A DNA stretch of 64,000 nucleotides, from the NCBI GenBank assembly GCA_963823045.1, contig CAWGKA010000012.1, positions 372,001 through 436,000 of the forward strand, in the 5' to 3' direction. The position numbers and the translations under genes are program-made. The notes under the pieces are model-generated. The model was not told where the DNA came from, did not search any database, and was given only the letters and a program-made list of their open reading frames with translations. This document shows, in pieces, positions 34,733 to 43,583 of this stretch. Source of the DNA: JADLGL01 sp963823045 (GTDB lineage: Bacteria; Pseudomonadota; Alphaproteobacteria; Rhizobiales; Kaistiaceae). Every line of letters starts with the position of its first letter. Positions within the stretch are counted from its first letter, which is position 1.

Positions 34733-36147
34733 CGCGGCAGTGTTGTCGTGCCCATGAGGAATTCGTCGACCGAGCGCGCGGCCTGACGGCCTTCGCGGAT
34801 CGCCCAGACGACGAGCGACTGGCCGCGACGCATGTCGCCGCAGGAGAATATCTTCTCGGCCGAGGACTTGTAGTCCTCGGTGTTCGCCTTGACGTTGCCG
34901 CGCTGGTCGAACTCGAGCGCCAGCTCTTCGAGCATGCCATCATGGATCGGCGAGACGAAGCCCATCGCCAGCAGAACGAGGTCGGCCTTCAGCTCGAATT
35001 CGGTGCCGGGGATCGCCTTGAAGTCCTTGCCGACGCGCGCACAGTTCAGCGCGGTGACGTGACCATCCTCGCCGGCGAAAGACTGCGTGCCGACGGCGAA
35101 ATCGCGCTCGGCGCCTTCCTGATGGCTCGATGAGGTGCGCAGGCGCATCGGCCAATCCGGCCAGGTGAGGCCCTTATTCGGATGCAGCGGCGGCTCGGGC
35201 ATGATCTCGAGCTGCGTCACCGACAGCGCGCCCTGGCGGAACGACGTGCCGATGCAGTCCGAGCCGGTGTCGCCGCCGCCGATGACGACGACATGCTTGC
35301 CCTCGGCGGTGATCGGCGCGTTGGTGCCGATCGGCTCGTCGGAGACGCGGCGGTTCTGCTGCGGCAGGAAATCCATGGCGAAATGGATGCCGTCGAGTTC
35401 GCGGCCGGGGATCGGCAGATCGCGGCCCTTCTCGGCGCCGCCGGCGAGGACGACGGCGTCATAGTCCTTCACCAGTTCGGCGGCGGGACGGGTGACGCCG
35501 ATGTGCTCGTTGCAATGGAAGACGACGCCCTCGGCTTCCATCTGCTCGACGCGGCGCTCGATATGGATCTTCTCCATCTTGAAGTCCGGGATGCCGTAGC
35601 GCATCAGGCCGCCGGGCTTGGCGTTCTTCTCGAAGACATGAACGTCATGGCCGGCGCGGGCGAGCTGCTGTGCGCAGGCGAGGCCAGCGGGACCGGAGCC
35701 GACGACGGCGACCTTCTTGCCGGTCTTCGTCGTTGGCGGCAGCGGCTTGACCCAGCCGTTCTCGAAGCCCTTGTCGGCGATGGCCGCCTCGATCGTCTTG
35801 ATCGTCACCGGCTCGTCGATGATGTTGAGCGTGCAGCTTTCCTCGCACGGCGCGGGGCAGACGCGGCCGGTGATCTCCGGGAAGTTGTTGGTCGATTGCA
35901 GGTTGCGCAGCGCCGCGCGCCAGTCGTCGTGATAGACGAGGTCGTTCCAATCCGGGATCTGATTGTTGACCGGGCAGCCGGTGTGACAGAACGGGATGCC
36001 GCAATCCATGCAGCGCGCAGCCTGGTTGCGCGTGCCGGAATCGCCGAGCGGAACGTAGAATTCCTTATAGTCCTTCAGACGCTTTTCGACCGGCTCATAG
36101 GTGCGGTCGCGCCGATCGATTTCCAGGAACCCGGTGACCTTTCCCAT
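34729..36147 (-). CDS. gltD: glutamate synthase (NADPH) small subunit
   Basis: 472 residues. N-terminal iron-sulfur cysteines (AARCMDCGIPFCHTGCP and CPAPCEESCTLN), FAD site VAVVGSGPAGLACAQQLARA, NADPH site VVVIGGGDTGSDC, and the final FAD-contact GDMRRGQSLVVWAIREGR. It passes electrons from NADPH to GltB, which makes two glutamates from glutamine and 2-oxoglutarate. Last gene of gltB, ABM gene, gltD, with 2 bases between it and the ABM gene. Complete and unbroken. Confidence 0.97.
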   Translation of the reverse strand: MGKVTGFLEIDRRDRTYEPVEKRLKDYKEFYVPLGDSGTRNQAARCMDCGIPFCHTGCPVNNQIPDWNDLVYHDDWRAALRNLQSTNNFPEITGRVCPAPCEESCTLNIIDEPVTIKTIEAAIADKGFENGWVKPLPPTTKTGKKVAVVGSGPAGLACAQQLARAGHDVHVFEKNAKPGGLMRYGIPDFKMEKIHIERRVEQMEAEGVVFHCNEHIGVTRPAAELVKDYDAVVLAGGAEKGRDLPIPGRELDGIHFAMDFLPQQNRRVSDEPIGTNAPITAEGKHVVVIGGGDTGSDCIGTSFRQGALSVTQLEIMPEPPLHPNKGLTWPDWPMRLRTSSSHQEGAERDFAVGTQSFAGEDGHVTALNCARVGKDFKAIPGTEFELKADLVLLAMGFVSPIHDGMLEELALEFDQRGNVKANTEDYKSSAEKIFSCGDMRRGQSLVVWAIREGRQAARSVDEFLMGTTTLPR

Positions 36148-36149
36148 AC

Positions 36150-36509
36150 TTAGATTGCCCTCTGGGTCGTGCCGTCGGAAGTGTCGTGGCCATAGGCCCG
36201 CTCGACCCTCGCAACGCGGATTGCATAATTGCGATACCAGCGCTCGCGGCCGAGACGCTGCGCAACGCGATGCTCAGCGTTGGTGCGCCAATGCGCGATC
36301 GCTGCCTCGTCTCGCCAATAGGAAACGGTGATACCAAGGCCGTCGCTGCCGCGCGCACTTTCGTGGCCGAGATAGCCGTCCTGACGCACGGCCAACTCGT
36401 CCATCGCCGCCGACATCTCGGCGTAGCCGTCGCTGTCGGCGGCGGCGATGCTGGTGAAGATGACGGCGTAGTAGGGCGGCGCCGGCGTGCGCGCGATCGC
36501 GTTGGTCAT
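36150..36509 (-). CDS. ABM-domain protein inserted between gltB and gltD
   Basis: 119 residues. YYAVIFTSIAAADSDGYAEM, then GYLGHESARGSDGLGITVSY and IAHWRTNAEHRVAQRLGRER, is an antibiotic-biosynthesis-monooxygenase-like fold of the subgroup with a conserved YLGxES and SYW. Gaps of 8 and 2 bases to gltB and gltD place it firmly in the operon. No substrate is known; a role tied to glutamate metabolism or redox is only implied by position. Confidence 0.82.
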   Translation of the reverse strand: MTNAIARTPAPPYYAVIFTSIAAADSDGYAEMSAAMDELAVRQDGYLGHESARGSDGLGITVSYWRDEAAIAHWRTNAEHRVAQRLGRERWYRNYAIRVARVERAYGHDTSDGTTQRAI

Positions 36510-36517
36510 GGCGCCAC

Positions 36518-39500
36518 CTATTCGCCCGCCGCCAGCAATTCGCCGGCTTCCTTCTCGCGCTGCGCCAGTTCGGCGAGCGCGCGACGGAACTCGACCGGCA
36601 TCACCTTCTTGAACTTCGGCAGCATCTCGACCCAGTTGTCGAGAATCATCTCGGCGCGCGGCGAACCGGTGTAACGCGCGTGGTTCTGAACGAGCGTCCG
36701 CAGCCGCCGCGCATCGTTGGCGGTGAGGTCGGCGATGAGCTCGGAGGTCGAAACGACGTCGCGATCTTCCGTGCCGAGGGACCCGTCGGGCACCGGCTCT
36801 AGCTCGATCATCGCCATGTTGCAGCGCTGTTCGAAGGTGCCGTCCTCATCAAGGACATAGGCGATGCCGCCCGACATGCCGGCAGCGAAGTTGCGGCCCG
36901 TGCCGCCCAGAACGACGACAACGCCGCCGGTCATATATTCGCAGCAATGGTCGCCTGCGCCCTCGACGACGGCAACGGCGCCGGAATTGCGCACGGCAAA
37001 GCGTTCGCCGGCGATACCGCGGAAATAGCACTCGCCGCCGATCGCGCCGTAAAGCACGGTGTTGCCGACGATGATCGATTCCTCGGGCACATAGCCGGCG
37101 TCGTCGGGCGGACGGACGACGATGCGACCGCCTGAAAGGCCCTTGCCGACATAGTCATTGGCTTCGCCGACAAGATCGAGCGTGACGCCATGCGCCGTCC
37201 ACGCGCCGAAGCTCTGGCCGGCGGTGCCGGTCAGGGAAATATGGATCGTGTCGTCCGGCAGGCCGGCGTGACCGTGGCGCTTGGCAACCTGGCCCGAAAG
37301 CATGGCGCCGGCCGACCGGTCGGTGTTGTTGATGGCGTGACGGATCTGAACCGGGTGCTTGCCGTCGAGCGCAGGCAAGGCCTCCTTGATCAACTTGCGA
37401 TCGAGGATGTCGTCCAGCTCGTGGTCCTGCTCTTCGCAACGATGGATGGCGACACCTTCGACAGCCTCCGGCTTGTAGAACAGACGCTTGAAGTCCAGCC
37501 CATGCGCCTTCCAGTGCCGGACGTTCTTGCGCGCGTCGAGCATCTGCATCTGGCCGATCATCTCGTCGAACTTGCGGAAGCCCATCTCGGCCATCAGCTC
37601 GCGCACTTCCTCGGCGACGAAGAAGAAGAAGTTGATGACGTGCTCGGGCATACCGGTGAAGCGCTTGCGCAGAACCGGGTCCTGCGTGGCGATGCCGACA
37701 GGACAGGTGTTGAGATGACACTTGCGCATCATGATGCAGCCGGCCGCGATCAGCGGTGCGGTCGAAAAGCCAAACTCGTCTGCACCGAGAAGCGCGCCGA
37801 TGACGACGTCGCGGCCGGTGCGGACACCGCCATCGACCTGCACGGCGATACGACCGCGCAGCTGGTTGGCGACGAGCGTTTGATGCGTCTCGGAAAGACC
37901 GATCTCCCACGGGCTGCCGGCATGCTTGATCGAGGTCAGCGGCGACGCGCCGGTGCCGCCCTCGAAGCCGGAGATGGTGACGTGATCAGCCTTCGCCTTG
38001 GCGACGCCGGTGGCGACGGTGCCGACGCCAACCTCGGAGACGAGCTTCACCGACACCCAGCCGTCAGGATTGACGTTCTTGAGGTCGTAGATGAGCTGCT
38101 TCAGGTCCTCGATCGAATAGATGTCGTGATGCGGCGGCGGCGAGATGAGGCCGACGCCAGGCGTAGCGTAGCGGACCTTGGCGATGGTCGCGTCGACCTT
38201 GTGGCCGGGCAGCTGACCGCCTTCGCCGGGCTTCGCGCCCTGCGCCATCTTGATCTGCATCATGTCGGAGTTGACGAGATATTCCGTCGTCACGCCGAAG
38301 CGGCCGGACGCGACCTGCTTGATCGCCGAGCGCATCGAATCTCCGTTCGGTAGCGGCACGAAGCGATCCGCTTCCTCGCCGCCTTCGCCTGTGTTCGACT
38401 TGCCGCCGATACGGTTCATGGCGATGGCGAGCGTGGTGTGCGCCTCGCGGCTGATCGAGCCGAAGCTCATCGCGCCGGTGGCGAAGCGCTTGACGATTTC
38501 GGACGCGGGCTCGACGTCGTCGATCGCTATCGGCTTGCGCCCGTCATCCTCCGCAGAGCGGATATCAAACAGGCCGCGGATGGTGAGCAGCGCCTCGCTC
38601 TGATCGTTGATCGACTTGGCGTAGGCGCGGTAGTCGGCGAGCGCCTTGTCGCCCGATCCGCGCACTGCGTGCTGCAGGTGGCGGACGGTGTCGAAGTTCC
38701 AGGCGTGGTCCTCGCCGCGATGGCGGAAGCGATATTCGCCGCCGATCGCGAGCGCGTTGCGCAGCACCAGCCCGCCGTCGAAAGCCTCGGCGTGGCGGCG
38801 GAGCGTTTCCTCTGCGATCTCGGTGATGCCGACGCCCTCGATCGTGGTCGCGGTGCCGGTGAAGAAGCGCTTCACGAACTCGGAGGAGAGGCCAACCGCG
38901 TCGAAGATCTGCGCGCCGCAATAGGACTGATAGGTCGAGATGCCCATCTTGGACATGACCTTGAGGATGCCCTTGCCGATCGCCTTGATGTAATGCGCGA
39001 CGGCGTCGGTCTCGGACAGGGGCTCGTCGATATCGTCGCCGAGCTGGGTCAGCGTCTCGAAGGCGAGATAGGGGTTGATCGCTTCCGCGCCGTAGCCGGC
39101 GAGGCAGCAGAAATGATGCACCTCACGCGCTTCGCCGGTTTCGACGACAAGGCCGACGGAAGTGCGCAAGCCCTTGCGGATGAGGTGATGATGCACCGCG
39201 GCCGTCGCGAGCAGCGCCGGGATCGGCGCGCGCTCGGCGCTGACGCCGCGGTCCGACAGGATGATGATGTTGAAGCCGGCATGCACCGCGGCTTCCGCCT
39301 CGCTGCACAGCTGGTTGACTGCCGCCGCCATGCCCTCGTCGCCGCTCGCGGCCGCGAAGGTGATGCCGAGCGTCTTGGAGCGATAGGGGTTGTCTTCGAA
39401 CTCGCCGATGCGGCGGATCTTCTCGAGGTCGTGGTTGGTGAGGATCGGCTGGCGCACTTCGAGGCGCTTCCGCTTGCTCTCGCCTTCGAGGTCGAAAAGG

Positions 39501-41221
39501 TTCGGCCGCGGCCCGATGAAGGAGACGAGGCTCATCACCAGCTCTTCGCGGATCGGGTCGATCGGCGGGTTGGTGACCTGCGCGAAGTTCTGCTTGAAAT
39601 AGGTGTAGAGGAGCTTCGACCGGTTCGACAACGCCGAGATCGGCGTGTCGGTTCCCATCGAGCCGATCGCCTCGGCGCCGGTGACGGCCATCGGCGCCAT
39701 CAGACAGCTTGAGGTCTTCCTCGGTGTAGCCAAACGCCTGCTGGCGATCGAGCAGCGACGCCTCGGTGCCGAAGTCCGGCGCCGGCACTTCCGGCAGCTC
39801 TTCGAGCACGAGTCTGCGTGCGCCCGAGCCACTTCTGATACGGGTGCAGCTTGCGCCAGTTCGGCCTTCAGCTCCTCATCCAGGATGATGCGCTTCTGGT
39901 CGAGGTCGATCAGCAGCATCAGACCAGGCTGGAGGCGCCACTTCTTGGCGATGCGGCTGTCGTCGATCGCGAGCACGCCGGCCTCTGACGCCATGACGAC
40001 GACGCCGTCATGGGTGACGCAATAGCGCGCCGGGCGAAGTCCGTTGCGGTCGAGCGTGGCGCCGATCTTGCGGCCGTCTGTAAACGCAATCGCGGCCGGT
40101 CCGTCCCACGGCTCCATCAGCGCAGCGTGGTATTCGTAGAAGGCGCGCCGGTCTTCGCTCATCAGCGGATTGCCGGCCCAGGCCTCCGGGACCATCATCA
40201 TCGCCGCATGCGGCAGCGAGTAGCCGCCGCGGGTCAGGAATTCGAGCGCGTTGTCGAAGCAGGCGGTGTCGGACTGGCCCTCATAGGAGATCGGCCAGAG
40301 CTTCTCGATGTCGTCGCCATAGAGCTCCGATTCGACGCTCGCCTGCCGCGCCGCCATCCAGTTGACGTTGCCGCGGACGGTGTTGATCTCGCCATTATGC
40401 GCGACCATCCGGTAGGGGTGCGCCAGCCGCCAGGACGGGAAGGTGTTGGTCGAGAAGCGCTGATGCACCAGGGCAAGCGCTGACGCGAAGCGCGGATCCT
40501 TCAGGTCCTTGTAGTAGGCGCCGAGCTGGTAGGCGAGGAACATCCCCTTGTAGGTGATGGTCCGGCAGGACAACGAGACGAAATAGAACTCGGCCTCGAA
40601 GTTGCCGAAATGCTCGACGATGCGGCCCGAAGTGCGCTTGCGCATGACATAGAGCCGGCGCTCGTAGCTGTCCTCGTCGGCGCAGTCGGCCGGACGGCTG
40701 ATGAAGACCTGGCGGTGGAACGGTTCAGTGTCGGTGACGACGGGAGACAGCGCCGAATTGTCGACCGGCACGTCGCGCCAGCCGAGGACATGCATGCCCT
40801 CGTCGGCGACGGTCTTCTCCAACGTCGGCGCACATCTCGGCGCGAACTTGATCGTCCTGCGGCAGGAAGATCATGCCGACGGCGTAGTGGCCCGGCTGCG
40901 GCAGGGTGAAGCCGAGGGCGCTCTGCTTCTTCAGACAGAAACTTGTGCGGCAACTGGGTGAGCATGCCGGCGCCGTCGCCGACCAGCGGGTCCGCGCCGG
41001 CAGCGCCACGATGGGTCAGGTTCTCGAGAATCTTCAGACCATCGGCAATAATCTGATGCGACTTCTCATCGGTAAGATTGGCGATGAAGCCGACGCCACA
41101 GGAATCCTGGCCCGTTCAGCGGGTCATAGAGTCCGCGCGCCTCGAGGGGAATCGACGAACGCCGCGCCCCCGTGTGCGGGCGCGCAACCTTCCTCTGAGG
41201 TGGTGTCAAAGGCGTCGTCAT
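36518..41221 (-). CDS. gltB: glutamate synthase large subunit, six frame breaks
   Basis: About 1565 residues once corrected. From ATG 41221 (MTTPLTPPQRKVARPHTGAR) a propeptide leads to the cleavage-generated Cys of the glutaminase domain in DSCGVGFIANLTDEKSHQII. The central domain, the FMN/3Fe-4S synthase domain (GGKSNTGEGGEEADRF, GFEGGTGASP, CHLNTCPVGIATQDP) and the GXGXG C-terminal helix (GGIAYVLDEDG) are all present. Frame changes of one extra base each lie near 41109, 40935, 40824, 39856, 39813 and 39705; between them the protein reads normally. Six independent lesions in an essential-type enzyme with an intact remainder point to sequence error. A sigma-54 promoter candidate lies upstream. 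Confidence 0.95.
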
Positions 41222-41329
41222 TTCGGTTCTTCCAGTAAGCCCAGCAACGGTCTGCCGGGAGCCCCTCGATAATGGGACAGTAGTCCTGTCCTATTTGGGC
41301 GGCGGACCTTGCCAGATTTCGGAGTGGCC

Positions 41330-41346
41330 AGCAAGCAGCCTGCCAA
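41330..41346 (-). promoter_or_regulatory. candidate sigma-54 promoter of gltB
   Basis: On the minus strand TTGGCAGGCTGCTTGCT has the GG-N10-GC spacing and fits TGGCAC-N5-TTGCW with one mismatch. Transcription would start near 41318, about 97 bases before gltB. Sigma-54/NtrC control suits a nitrogen assimilation operon. Confidence 0.5.
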
Positions 41347-41424
41347 TATAGCTTCATGCTACCTTGTGCAGGGTTCGTTGAAAACGATCCGCCCCCTCAT
41401 TTTCTCAATTCAGGAACTGGGCTG

Positions 41425-42471
41425 ATGAACTTCGCCAGTGACAATTGGGCCGGCGCCGCCGGGCCTATCGCAGCCGCATTGGCCGAGGTTGGCGGAACTT
41501 CGCCGGCCTATGGCGGGGACGCTGCAACACGGGCGGCCGAAGAGGCGTTCGCGCGCGTGTTCGAGCGCGACGTTGCCGTGTTCTTCGTCGCAACCGGAAC
41601 CGCAGCGAATTCTCTGGCGTTGTCTGCCTTGGCGAAGCCAGGCGGGCTCGTGCTCTGTCATTCGGACGCGCATATCAACACAGACGAGGGCGGCGCGGCT
41701 GAGTTCCTCGCGGATCTCAAGCTCATCGGGCTCGACGGTGTCGGCGGCAAGGTTTCGACTGCGACATTGTCCGATGCGATCCGGCGCTACGCCGCCGATC
41801 CGGGCCGGCACGGACAGCCCGTCGCGTTCTCGCTGTCGCAGCTTACAGAGTTTGGCGCGGCCTATTCGACGGACGAAATCGCAGCGCTTGCGCCGATGGC
41901 GAAAGAGAGCGGTCTCGCCGTGCATATGGACGGCGCTCGCTTCGGCAACGCCGTTGCCGGGTTGGGCGTGTCGCCGGCCGATGTCACCTGGAAGGCCGGC
42001 GTCGATGTCATGTCCTTCGGCGGCACCAAGGGTGGCTGTTGGATGGCCGAGGCGGTGATCTTCTTCGACAAGACGAAGGCCGAGCAGTTCCCCTACATCC
42101 GCAAGCGCGCCGGCCACCTCATTTCAAAAAGCCGATTCATTGCAACGCAGTTCGCGAGCCTTCCTGAAGGACAATCTTTGGTTGGATCTGGCCGACAAGC
42201 GCCAACCAGATGGCGAAGCGACTTGACCGACGGCATCATTGCGGCTGGCGGCCGGTTGGCCTGGGAGAGGGGCGGCAATGAAGTGTTCGCCATCCTGCCG
42301 CGAGCAAGCCTGGCACGCGCCCGGGAGGCAGGTGCGCGGTTCTATGAGTGGTCCGCCCGCGACCTGCCGCCAGAACAGCGACCCAGGGCCGACGAGGACA
42401 TCGTTCGCCTCGTAACCAGCTTCGCTACAGAGGCGTCGGAGGTCGATTCGTTTCTCGCCGCGCTAGGCTGA
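41425..42471 (+). CDS. ltaE: low-specificity L-threonine aldolase, masked triple frame disturbance
   Basis: About 347 residues after correction. MNFASDNWAGAAGPIAAALA opens it; FVATGTAANSLALSAL and SFGGTKGG (PLP-lysine) are typical. It splits threonine/allo-threonine into glycine and acetaldehyde. Between about 42164 and 42225 the frame reads nonsense, but the three frames in turn give LKDNLWLDLADK, ANQMAKRL and TDGIIAAGG, the expected sequence, if single bases near 42164, 42200 and 42225 are removed. Three insertions cancel, so the gene looks open. ATG 41425 is chosen over the in-frame 41356 because the family starts at NFASDN. Confidence 0.9.
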   Translation: MNFASDNWAGAAGPIAAALAEVGGTSPAYGGDAATRAAEEAFARVFERDVAVFFVATGTAANSLALSALAKPGGLVLCHSDAHINTDEGGAAEFLADLKLIGLDGVGGKVSTATLSDAIRRYAADPGRHGQPVAFSLSQLTEFGAAYSTDEIAALAPMAKESGLAVHMDGARFGNAVAGLGVSPADVTWKAGVDVMSFGGTKGGCWMAEAVIFFDKTKAEQFPYIRKRAGHLISKSRFIATQFASLPEGQSLVGSGRQAPTRWRSDLTDGIIAAGGRLAWERGGNEVFAILPRASLARAREAGARFYEWSARDLPPEQRPRADEDIVRLVTSFATEASEVDSFLAALG

Positions 42472-42475
42472 CAAG

Positions 42476-42504
42476 AAAAGGGGGCGCCCCCGTGGGGGCG
42501 CCCC
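42476..42504 (-). terminator. intrinsic terminator of hsp20
   Basis: GGGGCGCCCCC and GGGGGCGCCCC, fully complementary 11-base arms with a 2-base loop; on the minus strand TTTTCTTG follows. It lies between the convergent ltaE and hsp20 genes. Confidence 0.8.
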
Positions 42505-42532
42505 TGATCCCAGGTGGGGATAGGCGGAAGCG

Positions 42533-43003
42533 CTAGGCCGCGGCAGCGTCGATCTGCTTGACCTTGCCCTTGGCCGGTTCGCCAGTGCTGATGGCGATCT
42601 TGCGCGGCTTCAGAGCCTCGGGGAGTTCGCGGACGAGATCGATATGCAGGAGGCCGTTCTCGAGCCGGGCACCACGTACCTCGACGTGCTCGGCGAGCTG
42701 GAAGCGGCGTTCGAAGGAGCGGCCGGCGATGCCGCGGTAAAGAACCTCGCGGTTCTTCTCGGCTTCGTCACGGCGGTCGCCCTTCACGGTCAACACGCTC
42801 TCCTTGGCCTCGATGGCAAGGTCGCCCTCGCCGAAACCGGCGACGGCCATGGTAATTCGGTAGGTATTCTCGCCCGTCCGCTCGATGTTGTAGGGCGGAT
42901 AGCTCGTGCCGTTTTCGACGCCACCGAGCGAATCGAGGATCGAAAACAGCCGGTCGAAGCCGACGGTCGAGCGATAGAGCGGGCTGAGATCAAAAGTGGC
43001 CAT
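42533..43003 (-). CDS. small heat-shock protein, Hsp20/IbpA family
   Basis: 156 residues. Short N-terminus (MATFDLSPLYRSTVGFDRLF), alpha-crystallin domain (YPPYNIERTGENTYRITMAV to RSFERRFQLAEHVEVRGARL) with ENGLLHIDLVRELPEALKPR before the C-terminal IAI motif. It holds unfolded proteins for refolding. ATG 43003 follows GGAGGA; a longer frame to 43033 is unlikely. An RpoH-type promoter and a leader of about 95 bases precede it. Confidence 0.94.
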   Translation of the reverse strand: MATFDLSPLYRSTVGFDRLFSILDSLGGVENGTSYPPYNIERTGENTYRITMAVAGFGEGDLAIEAKESVLTVKGDRRDEAEKNREVLYRGIAGRSFERRFQLAEHVEVRGARLENGLLHIDLVRELPEALKPRKIAISTGEPAKGKVKQIDAAAA

Positions 43004-43104
43004 GTGAAAGTCCTCCATTGAGCGACTAGTCATCGATGAGATCGGCTGGGCCCCCGAAGCGGGCGGTACCGTCCCGCGGACCCGTCATGGCGTCCGCAAG
43101 ATCG

Positions 43105-43133
43105 ATTTGGGTGCACTCAGGGCGGCTTTCAAG
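43105..43133 (-). promoter_or_regulatory. RpoH (sigma-32) promoter of hsp20
   Basis: Minus-strand CTTGAAA (plus 43127-43133) and CCCAAAT (plus 43105-43111) are 15 bases apart, matching the heat-shock consensus CTTGAAA...CCC(C)ATNT. Transcription would start near 43098. Confidence 0.6.
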
Positions 43134-43209
43134 AGGATGCCGGCGTTCCGAAGCTGAACGGTTTCTGAACGGCCGTCTCAAGCCTCGTTCAGGTTCGATC
43201 CGCTAGCTT

Positions 43210-43310
43210 CCAATCATCGCGGAACCGGGGAGCTCGTTTCCGCCCCCCGCGACACCCGGTTCCCGCATCGCCGGCGGCGTTCTCGAAAGAGACGCCGCCG
43301 GTTTTGCTTT
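43210..43310 (+). ncRNA. candidate small RNA A (tandem pair)
   Basis: Two hairpins. The first has perfect arms GGAACCGGG (43221-43229) and CCCGGTTCC (43255-43263) and a 25-base loop that contains TTCCGCCCCCC. The second, 43271-43301, has arms CCGGCGGCGT-TCTC and GAGA-CGCCGCCGG with one bulge, then TTTTGCTTT, a classic terminator. No open reading frame uses it and no plus-strand gene lies upstream. The 5' end is a guess. Confidence 0.5.
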
Positions 43311-43340
43311 GCGTGCGGCATGGCGATGAATGCCGGGTGA

Positions 43341-43371
43341 ATGCCGGCTTCCGGCTGCGTTCAGCCGGCAT
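43341..43371. repeat. inverted repeat between the two candidate small RNAs
   Basis: ATGCCGGC and GCCGGCAT, perfect 8-bp arms around 15 bases. It may be an operator or part of the leader of small RNA B. Confidence 0.5.
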
Positions 43372-43399
43372 CGACGATGATCCGTGTCAATGGCGAGGC

Positions 43400-43535
43400 G
43401 CGCTCCATCCGCGGTCGTCATTCCCCGGACGAATTGCCGGGGGCTTCGGGGCCGACATTTCTTCCGCCCCCCTCCGATGTCGGTTCCCGGTAGGCCGGCG
43501 GTATCCCTCTACAGGATGCCGCCGGCTTGCTTTTT
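43400..43535 (+). ncRNA. candidate small RNA B (tandem pair)
   Basis: Same build as A: hairpin CCGACAT (43452-43458)/ATGTCGG (43477-43483) with an 18-base loop containing the same TTCCGCCCCCC 11-mer, then GGTTCCCG as in A, then terminator hairpin 43494-43526 (GCCGGCGGTATCC/GGATGCCGCCGGC) and TTGCTTTTT. The C-rich loop could pair with G-rich ribosome-binding sites. The 5' end is not determined. Confidence 0.5.
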
Positions 43536-43583
43536 GGGCGTACGCGTTACAAGCCGAAAAGCGATGAGCAAGCGTATCCGGCC

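Noticed and set aside
43004..43100. ROSE-type RNA thermometer before hsp20
   Set aside because: Length fits, but no convincing element that pairs with the ribosome-binding site could be found by eye.
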